A stretch of DNA of 64,000 nucleotides from Siphonodentalium dalli (lineage: Eukaryota > Mollusca > Scaphopoda > Gadilida > Siphonodentaliidae), in NCBI GenBank assembly GCA_032622095.1, contig CP136061.1:217340373-217404372 (forward strand). The letters are read 5' to 3'. The position numbers and the translations under genes are program-made. Numbering within the stretch: the first letter of the stretch is position 1; the number at the start of each line of letters is the position of its first letter. Below, piece after piece: positions 55,930 through 64,000 of this stretch. Under the pieces are notes generated by a model. That model did no database searches. It had not been told where the DNA came from and was given only the letters and a program-made list of their open reading frames with translations.

Positions 55930-57985
55930 CATATAATGACAAAATATCTGCATATAATGACAAAATATCTACATATAATGACAAAATATCTGCATATAAT
56001 GACAAAGTATCTGCATATAAAGACAAAGTATCTACATATAATGACAAAATATCCGCATATAAAGACAAAGTATGTGCATATATTAAAGGTACGGTTGGCC
56101 TTGGCGGTGGGTATCCTGTGAAAATATTTCCACCCATCAAAAACCGCCACAAACAGAAAGAACATCAAAATGTAGACAGACTTTGTCCGTATACAAATAA
56201 GAAATATCGCATAAACAGTATGTTATTGTCATTTGTTTGACCATTGTTATGTAAACAAAAACATAAAAAGTTACTTTTCTGGTGTTTGTTTATATTATGA
56301 TGGTAAACATAAAGAGCGTTCTGTGTTGCTGAATTCCTGATATGGAACTAATAAAGAGCGTTTATATCATTTGTGTGTGATTAGCCAGTGACACTGTGCT
56401 GTCTTCTGTAACACAATCAGGCTCTTGCTTATGTAAAATATAGTAAGTCTTTATGATAGCATGCTGTTTACGCGATGGTCATGGTATATATGAACGTAAC
56501 TGTATGCGTTTTAATGTTTGTCTGTTTACGGTGTTTGGAACAAATATGAATATTTTCGACAACTAAGGCCAATCGTGCCTTTAACAAAGTATCTGCATAT
56601 AAAGACAAAGTATCTACATATAATGACAAAGTATCTGCATATAATGACAAAGTATCTGCATATAAAGACAAAGTATGTACATATAATGACAAAGTATCTA
56701 CATATAATGATAAAATATCTGCATATAAAGACAAAATATCTGCATATAATGACAAAGTATCTGCATATATTAACAAAGTATCTGCACATAAAGACAAAAT
56801 ATCTGCATATAATGACAAAGTATGTGCATATAATGACAAAGTATCTACATATAATGACAAATTATCTGCATATAATGACAAAGTATATGCATATAATGAC
56901 AAAGTATCTGCATATAATGACACAGTATCTGCATATAAAGACGAAATATCTGCATATAATGACAAAGTATCTACATATAATGATAAAATATCTGCATATG
57001 AAGACAAAATATCTGCATATAATGACAAAGTATCTGCATATATTAACAAAGTATCTGCACATAAAGACAAAATATCTGCATATAATGACAAAGTATGTGC
57101 ATATAATGACAAAGTATATGCATATATTAACAAAGTATCTGCACATAAAGACAAAATATCTGCATATAATGACAAAGTATGTGCATATAATGACAAAGTA
57201 TCTACATATAATGACAAATTATCTGCATATAATGACAAAGTATATGCATATAATGACAAAGTATCTGCATATAATGACACAGTATCTGCATATAAAGACG
57301 AAATATCTGCATATAATGACAAAGTATCTACATATAATGATAAAATATCTGCATATGAAGACAAAATATCTGCATATAATGACAAAGTATCTGCATATAT
57401 TAACAAAGTATCTGCACATAAAGACAAAATATCTGCATATAATGACAAAGTATGTGCATATAATGACAAAGTATATGCATATATTAACAAAGTATCTGCA
57501 CATAAAGACAAAATATCTGCATATAATGACAAAGTATGTGCATATAATGACAAAGTATCTACATATAATGACAAATTATCTGCATATAATGACAAAGTAT
57601 ATGCATATAATGACAAAGTATCTGCATATAATGACACAGTATCTGCATATAAAGACGAAATATCTGCATATAATGACAAAGTATCTACATATAATGATAA
57701 AATATCTGCATATGAAGACAAAATATCTGCATATAATGACAAAGTATCTGCATATATTAACAAAGTATCTGCACATAAAGACAAAATATCTGCATATAAT
57801 GACAAAGTATGTGCATATAATGACAAAGTATATGCATATAATGACAAAGTATCTGCATATAATGACACAGTATCTGCATATAAAGACGAAATATCTGCAT
57901 ATAATGACAAAGTATCTACATATAATGACAAACTATCTGCATATAATGACAAAGTATATGCATATAATGGCAAAGTATGAACATA
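55930..57985. repeat. 21-bp minisatellite with 357-bp higher-order repeat, interrupted by a MITE
   Basis: The unit is GCATATAATGACAAAGTATCT with variants (AAAGAC, CACAGTA, TATTAACAAAG, GTGCATA). There are about 7 units left of the insert (55930-56082) and about 66 right of it (56585-57985). Variant order repeats with a period of 357 bp = 17 units: the same block begins at 56862, 57219 and 57576. Because 21 is a multiple of three and the units lack stops, frames of more than 500 codons are open on both strands. They are not evidence of a protein. Confidence 0.92.
56083..56584. mobile_element. T3 MITE inserted into the minisatellite, TTAA target duplication
   Basis: The ends are TTAA|AGGTACGGTTGGCCTT and AAGGCCAATCGTGCCT|TTAA. 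Halves are inverted (GTGGGTATCC.../GAATATTTTCG, AACAGAAAG / GTCTGTTT). The flanks TATA and CAAAGTATCTGC rejoin into the variant unit GCATATATTAACAAAGTATC found empty at about 56763 and elsewhere. Confidence 0.82.
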
Positions 57986-58189
57986 TAATGACAATTGCCA
58001 ATATAAGGCAGCTATGGCGTTCCATACATAACACAGAGAGTGTTATAATATACGCCAATATAGATATTGAATAGGCCCAGTTCAATGGGACATAGGCCAC
58101 TATGTCAGCATAATCTGTATTCAACCATAATCTAGACTTGACGACATATCGACGACAAAATAACCTTACACTTTTCCGAAGACAACTTT
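57986..58189. other. Minisatellite flank
   Basis: 57990-58025 (CAATTGCCAATATAAGGCAG, CTATGGCGTTCCAT) is the inverted partner of 51871-51895. No gene. Confidence 0.55.
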
Positions 58190-58279
58190 CTGATAGACAG
58201 GTAAAACAATCTGGAAACCCCGGAATCCCAGCCTTCTGATAGACAGGTAAAACAATCTGGAAACCCCGGAATCCCAGCC
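58190..58279. repeat. 45-bp tandem duplication
   Basis: TTCTGATAGACAGGTAAAAC through CCGGAATCCCAGCC occurs twice, back to back and identical. Confidence 0.9.
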
Positions 58280-58555
58280 ATTGAATACATATTAATAGTG
58301 TATACCTCTAGTGGAATACAAGCCGGAACTCATCTTGTTGACGTTGACGCCAAGAACGATGACCTACATTACGTCGATTATCCGCTTCCGGTGATCACCC
58401 CATAATTACTGGTTATTGGTCAGACTCAATTCACAATAAAGGTAACTATAGTAACAATGGAGGTGACATTCATGGATTGAACTTATCTAACTGAACGGTG
58501 TAGAATAAATACAGAACACAACTTGCATCATAATCTCGAATCTTGTATCGAACTC

Positions 58556-58628
58556 GTTGCGGACGGTGCAAAGTTATATTTCACTCGAGCTACGCTCTTG
58601 CGAAATATATCCTTGCACCATCCGCAAC
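58556..58628. repeat. 73-bp imperfect hairpin
   Basis: GTTGCGGACGGTGCAA pairs with TTGCACCATCCGCAAC; the inner ATATTTC / GAAATAT pair extends the stem. Confidence 0.75.
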
Positions 58629-58675
58629 TCATTCTATAAAAGATTCTCGATTAAAATGCGCGTTGTGTTCTGTCT

Positions 58676-59695
58676 ATTTCTATTACAACAGGTGAACATG
58701 ATCACCCTTTGTTGTTTAGAAACATTCACAACTAGAACTAGAGAGAAATATTATTCAGGTAGCTTGATTCCATTATCCACTGTTTTTTTTTTTGTAAGAA
58801 AAAGCCTGTTTTACCCCAAAAATAAACAATCGTACAACATCTCAGAAAAAGGCATCATCGTCATACAGTATATAATGTGATCTGGTGATTCGAAAATTAA
58901 GTGGGCCTTTAAACAACAACTCCGTAATATTCACTAACTGCATGGAGTCCACTGGAGTTGAACTGGCCCTTTTATAATTCTTTAAAATTAACATTTAGAC
59001 AAATAGTGCAGCAGCAGAGACAAGAAAAACAAACTGAAACACATATCAAAATGATTGACTCGATAGAACGGACAGTATGACGATGATGCCTTTATCTGAG
59101 ATGTTTTATGATTGTTTATTTTTGGGGTTTTGGCAATGAGTTGGGCTTCAAAACCACTTTGAATGAGAGAAATATGTAATTCTAACTGGTAAACTGACTG
59201 CAGGCAGTTATCGTGTCGTATTTTGTTGCAAATTTTGAAATCCAAGATGGCCGCTGGCAGCCATGTTTTTTTGGCCGAATGACCTGAAAATGACTCATTC
59301 CTATTTACATGTCCATGTTAACATCCATGATAAATAGTATGCACAGAAATTCATATACAGCTGTTTACAGTGAATTTCCCCCCGCAAATCTCTGTTTTAG
59401 TGTTAAAAGGGGGGTGGTGTCAAAAAATGGTCGGAAAAAACTGCCGAAAACGGAGAAAAAAATTGGCGATGGGGGTGGGTTGGTACACAAAATTACCGAA
59501 AGGGAGAAAATGCCAAACGTGCTTGAAAAATTTTCCACCCCCCCCCCTGGTAAAACAGGCTTTTTCGTTAAAAAAAATTAACAGTGGAAAATGGAATCAC
59601 GCTACCTGAATAATATTTCTCTCTAGTTCTAGTTGTGAATGTTTCTAAACAACAAAGGTCAAAGGGTGGTCATGTTCACCTGTTGTAATAGAAAT
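58676..59695. repeat. 1-kb inverted-repeat element
   Basis: The arms are 58676-58822 and 59543-59695: ATTTCTATTACAACAGGTGA and AGAAATATTATTCAGGTAGC on the left, complements on the right, then AAGCCTGTTTTACC / GGTAAAACAGGCTT. The loop includes a T2 end and one CAAGATGGCCGCTGGCAGCC unit. The frames inside are poly-C/A-rich and not called. Confidence 0.7.
58887..58913. mobile_element. T2 MITE right end only
   Basis: ATTCGAAAATTAAGTGGGCCT|TTAA without a left partner. Confidence 0.6.
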
Positions 59696-59819
59696 TGCGG
59701 GTATGTCATTGCCCTAGGGTTCGTTTTGGAGATAAAATCACATTTTTTGTGAAAAATGAGAGAATTCTTAAATCCATCACAACATATTTATAATTAATGC
59801 AGCTCCGTTTATAGACATT

Positions 59820-60090
59820 TTAAAGGTACTCAATCCGATCAGACGCTCCTAAATTACTATTTCTTTGGATTCGGGGGTAAAAATAGTTGATTCGAGTCGA
59901 GGAACCCACCCATCAAAGCTCAGAGTGATTAGATATCGATGTTTGAAGTTTGCGATTTCTATTGTTTGTGGGACAGAACTTGCCGGTCTTGTAGATAAAG
60001 ATGGATAACTCTGAAATCAAGTGGTAATAATAACCACTTGATTTTAGAGTTATCCATCTTTATCTGCAAGACCATCCGTTTGACCGGATA
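59820..60090. mobile_element. T1 MITE, right half lost
   Basis: TTAA|AGGTACTCAATCCGATCAGA, the complete left half and the hairpin turn (AATCAAGTGGTAATAATAAC) are present. The copy stops after GACCATCCGTTTGACCGG. Confidence 0.72.
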
Positions 60091-61655
60091 AATAAATAAA
60101 TAGTACTTAATGGCACAGCAACATGACTACCAAATCAAGTTGAACATATATACAGATCACTGGTCAGTCACCCCATCCCCCCAGTTAGTTTGTATGTGTA
60201 TTTGTTTAAAATCGGGGTTGGTTAGTTGCGTTTGCTGGCTTGTACGTATCGTTATTTGGAAAAGTTGTCAAAAGAATCCTGATTTGCCTCACGTATGAAT
60301 GACTGTACAGCTAAGAAAATTGTACCCAAGTTCGGGAGGGGGGTCGATGCACACCAAGCAGCCCCTGTCGCCACATTCCTGTACAACTGGCAAGTTTCGT
60401 GTGTTCTCCACAACGTCTTCGGAATTTGATTCGGGAGATCTAGAGCTGTTAGAAAAGTCTTGCCCTCATCAATAAACACACTTTAACTTGAAAAAAATAT
60501 GCAATTAAGTCGGATTGGCAGCTAATTAGGTGCCATGTATATACACCAAGAAGAAAAGCATGACTTTCACAACAAACATGAGTCATGTTTGACGTTGGGA
60601 GAACATTAAACGTAGTATCGGAGACCACGTGAACTTCAAAATCTGACCTAGAATCGGGAATTAGCCCCGCCCCCGTAATCGGATTCTGAATCCGGATTCC
60701 CACGAAATAACGACTCTGGGTATCTCGAAAACTATAGGATTTTTTTCGATCAAAGCCGCTCTACTACAGACGGACAAAAAAAATGGGTCTTCGCGCTTGG
60801 TGTTTTCCTATACTTGTATGCATGGCCTTATTTGATTACAAGAACTTAAACAAAGTGTGCAAAGTGACAAAATTTGCAACTAGTACTTGGTTTCCCATAC
60901 GTTTTGAACGGGAGGGGACATGACAATCTGCGGGATGGGATGGGATATGGGACAAAACGACAATCTGCGGGACAGAATTTCAAATTGCGTGGGACGGCCG
61001 ATATCTCGAGGAATACAGGGCGTAGGGGGCTCATTTTGATGTCTAACGAAAGGCCCACATTCGCCCTATCCACACATATTAACCCCACTACTGACCGGAC
61101 ACCAGAAGTTGCATTATTTGATCGACAACTGACCTAACATAAAATGCCACAAACACGAAAAACTGCGTTCGACATTAATGTTTAGAATTTAGATTTAGGT
61201 ATCAAGTAACGCAGTGGAATACTGTGCATTCGTTTTTAGCTACAATATGGCTGTTTTAGTGCGAATATTGTAATGGCGAACACGCAAACACGCTCCGATA
61301 AAACAGCTAAAAATAGACTCGATGTTTACAATTACAGGATCGATTTCAGCCGGTATATTCAATATAATAGGGCGTATAGTATATCAAAATGTAGAATTAG
61401 ACACAGGGAATGTATTTTTTTCCAAATGGGTCCAACAGGCGGTGAAATTGTTGCAGAAATTCGCTCCAAGATATTCGCACTTATTTTTATTTCAGTTGTG
61501 ACTAAAAGCCCAGATGCCGGAGCCCAGCGACTAAAAGCCAAGTTACAAAATAGATCAACTGGTTTGAACGAATGAATATGTCAATGGTAAGACTATTCAA
61601 AAGAATATTCAAATCAAATAGTGTTTATAGACTTAAAAACTTATGTGTCCGCCAT
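60091..61655. other. Non-coding stretch, nothing firmly recognised
   Basis: The frames at 60479-60252 (-, 75 aa), 60874-61137 (+) and 61273-61575 (+, 100 aa) have mixed composition but no recognisable domain. The patch 60900-60990 repeats GACAATCTGCGGGA. Confidence 0.35.
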
Positions 61656-64000
61656 TCATATGCGGTGGAGGTTCTCATATTATCTGCCAGTCATACGCGG
61701 GGGAGGTTCTCATATGAACATATTATCTGCCGGTCATACGCGGTGGAGGTTCATATTATCCACCGGTAATACGCGAGGGAGGTTCTCATATTATCCTCCG
61801 GTCATACATGTACGTTGGGGAGGTTCTCATATGAACATATTATCCGCCGGTCATATCCTCCCTCGCGTATGACCGGTGGATAATATGAGAACCTCCCTCA
61901 CATATGACCGGCGGATAATATGTTCATATGAGAACCTCCCCTATGTATGACCGGTGGATAATATGAACCTCCACCACGTATGACCGACGAATAATATGTT
62001 CATATCAGAACCTCCCACACGTATGACCGGAGGATAATATGAGAACCTCCCTCGTGTATGACCGGCGGATAATATGAACCTCCACCGCGTATGACAGGCA
62101 GATAATATGTTCATATGAGAACCTCCCCTACGTATGACCAGAGGATAATATGAGAACCTCCCTCGCGTATGATCGGTGGATAATATGAGAACCTCCCTCG
62201 CGTATGACCGGCGGATAATATGTTCATATGAGAACCTCCACCGCGTATGACCGGCGGATAATATGTTCATATGAGAACTTCCCCTACGTATGACCGGAGG
62301 ATAATATGAGAACCTCCCTCGCGTATGACCGGTGGATAATATGAGAACCTCACTCGCGTATGACCGGCGGATAATATGTTCATATGAGAACCTCCAACGC
62401 GTATGACCGGCGGATAATATGTTCATATGAGAACCTCCCCTACGAATGACCGGTGGATAATATGAACCTCCCTCGCGTATGACCGGCGGATAATATGTTC
62501 ATATGAGAACCTCCACCGCGTATGACCGGTGGATAATATGAACCTCCACCACATATGACCGGCGAATAATATGTTCATATCAGAACCTCCCCCACGTATG
62601 ACCGGAGGATAATATGAGAACCTCCCTCGCGTATGACCGGCGGATAATATGAACCTCCACCGCGTATGACCGGCGGATAATATGTTCATATGAGAACCTC
62701 CCCTATGTATGACCGGCGGATAATATCAACCCCCACCACGTATGACCGGCTGATAATATGTTCATTTCAGAACCTCCCCCACATTTGACCGAACGATAAT
62801 ATGAGAACTTCCCTCGCGTATGACCGGCGGATAATATGAACCTCCACCGCTTATGACCGGCAGATAATATGTTCATATGAGAACCTGCCAAGCGTATGAC
62901 CGGTGGATAATATGAACCTCCACCACGTATGACCGGCGAATAATATGTTCATATCAGAACCTCCCACACGTATGACCGGAGGATAATATGAGAACCTCCC
63001 TCGTGTATGACCGGCAGATAATATGAACCTCCACCGCGTATGACAGGCAGATAATATGTTCATATGAGAACCTCCCCTACGTATGACCAGAGGATAATAT
63101 GAGAACCTCCCTCGCGTATGACCGGTGGATAATATGAGAACCTCCCTCGCATATGACCGGCGGATAATATGTTCATATGAGAACCTCCACCGCGTATGAC
63201 CGGCGAATAATATGTTCATATGAGAACCTCCCCTACGTATGACCGGAGGATAATATGAGAACCTCCCTCGCGTATGACCGGCGGATAATATGTTCATATG
63301 AGAACCTCCAACGCGTATGACCGGCGGATAATATGTTCACATGAGAACCTCCCCTACGAATGACCGGTGGATAATATGAACCTCCCTCGCGTATGACCGG
63401 CAGATAATATGTTCATATGAGAACCTCCCCTACGTATGACCGGTGGATAATATGAGAACCTCCCTCGCGTATGACCGGCGGATAATATGTTCATATCAGA
63501 ACCTCCCCCACATTTGACCGGAGGATAATATGAGAACTTCCCTCGCGTATGACCGGCGGATAATATGAACCTCCACCGCGTATGACCTGCGGATAATATG
63601 TTCATATGAGAACCTCCCAAGCGTATGACCGGAGGATAATATGAGAACCTCCCTCGCTTATGACCGGTGGATAATATGAGAACCTCCCTTGCATATGACC
63701 AGCGGATAATATGTTCATATGAGAATCTCCACCGCGTATGAATGGTGGATAATATGAACCTCCACCGCGTACGACCTGCGAATAATATGTTCATATCAGA
63801 ACCTCCGCCACGTAAGACCGGAGGATAATATGAGAACCTCCCTCGCGTATGACCGGCGGATAATATGTTCATATGAGAACCTCCCCTACGTATGACCGGT
63901 GGATAATATGAGAACCTCCCTCGCGTATGACCGGCGGATAATATGTTCATATCAGAACCTCCCCCACATTTGACCGGAGGATAATATGAGAACTTCCCTC
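61656..64000. repeat. 33/35/43-bp satellite with inverted head and 0.91-0.95-kb higher-order period
   Basis: Units share ATAATATGAGAACCTCC..CGCGTATGACCGGCGG (35 bp). One variant carries an extra TTCATATG (43 bp) and another lacks AG (33 bp). From about 61656 to 61855 the units run in the opposite orientation, switching at about 61855. Variant order repeats: CCTACGAATGACCGG at 62440 and 63354 (914 bp), CTCCCACACG at 62012 and 62961 (949 bp), the difference being one 35-bp unit. The array continues past the window end. Open frames of up to 198 codons inside are stop-free repeat artefacts. Confidence 0.92.

Noticed and set aside
56468-58074. ORFs of 508 aa (-) and 518 aa (+)
   Set aside because: Both strands are open over the same 21-bp minisatellite because the unit is seven stop-free codons. 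No signal peptide, splice site or non-repeat domain supports a gene.
61941-63950. Minus-strand ORFs of 88-198 aa (MNILSAGHTR... type)
   Set aside because: Direct translations of the 33/35/43-bp satellite; frames change with each unit-length variant.

Overview
The window looks like metazoan nuclear DNA, most likely from a mollusc and probably a bivalve. It is AT-rich, has split genes with GT/AG introns of 5-13 kb, and is crowded with transposon debris. Several tandem-repeat blocks carry (ACGG)n-type microsatellite tails and hairpin 3' ends, a layout known from bivalve 'pearl'/Helentron-like elements. The species assignment is an inference from repeat style; nothing in the window names the organism. 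No bacterial gene organisation, rRNA gene or CRISPR array is present.

Only two host genes can be supported. (1) On the + strand, the last three exons of a SLC2A13-like proton/myo-inositol cotransporter (HMIT) lie at 5514-5755, 12426-12578 and 18036-18190. They give the Cys-rich extracellular loop, TM10-11 and TM12 plus C-terminus, with matching splice phases. The start of the gene lies upstream of the window. (2) On the - strand, two exons at 41240-41155 and 27969-27794 encode a transmembrane helix, a run of cysteines and a Pro/Tyr-rich tail, as in CYYR1/Shisa-like small membrane proteins. Its 13-kb intron holds a degenerate CR1/Jockey-type LINE, a U2-snRNA-headed SINE candidate with a 14-bp target duplication, and a 1.1-kb hAT-like foldback.

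The rest is repeats. 0.35-3.4 kb: nested foldback elements and one orphan ORF. 5.8-18 kb (transporter introns): a poly(A)-tailed L1/Tx1-type LINE 3' fragment, several MITEs and a 119-bp tandem array with a Helitron-like end. 19-30 kb: PIF-, piggyBac- and hAT-like MITEs, many strongly palindromic. 41.7-46.4 kb: long blocks of 150-170-bp tandem repeats. 46-61 kb: MITEs flanked by TTAA, a 21-bp minisatellite with a 357-bp (17-unit) higher-order repeat, and an LTR-element primer-binding-site-like stretch. 61.7-64 kb: a 33/35/43-bp satellite with a higher-order period of about 0.91-0.95 kb that runs off the window.

Three MITE families here share TTAA|AGG...CCT|TTAA ends. One copy sits inside the 21-bp minisatellite, and the unoccupied TTAA-bearing unit is still present elsewhere in the same array. 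The long ORFs on both strands of the 21-bp and 35-bp arrays are by-products of stop-free repeats and are not annotated as genes. All alignments were made by eye.
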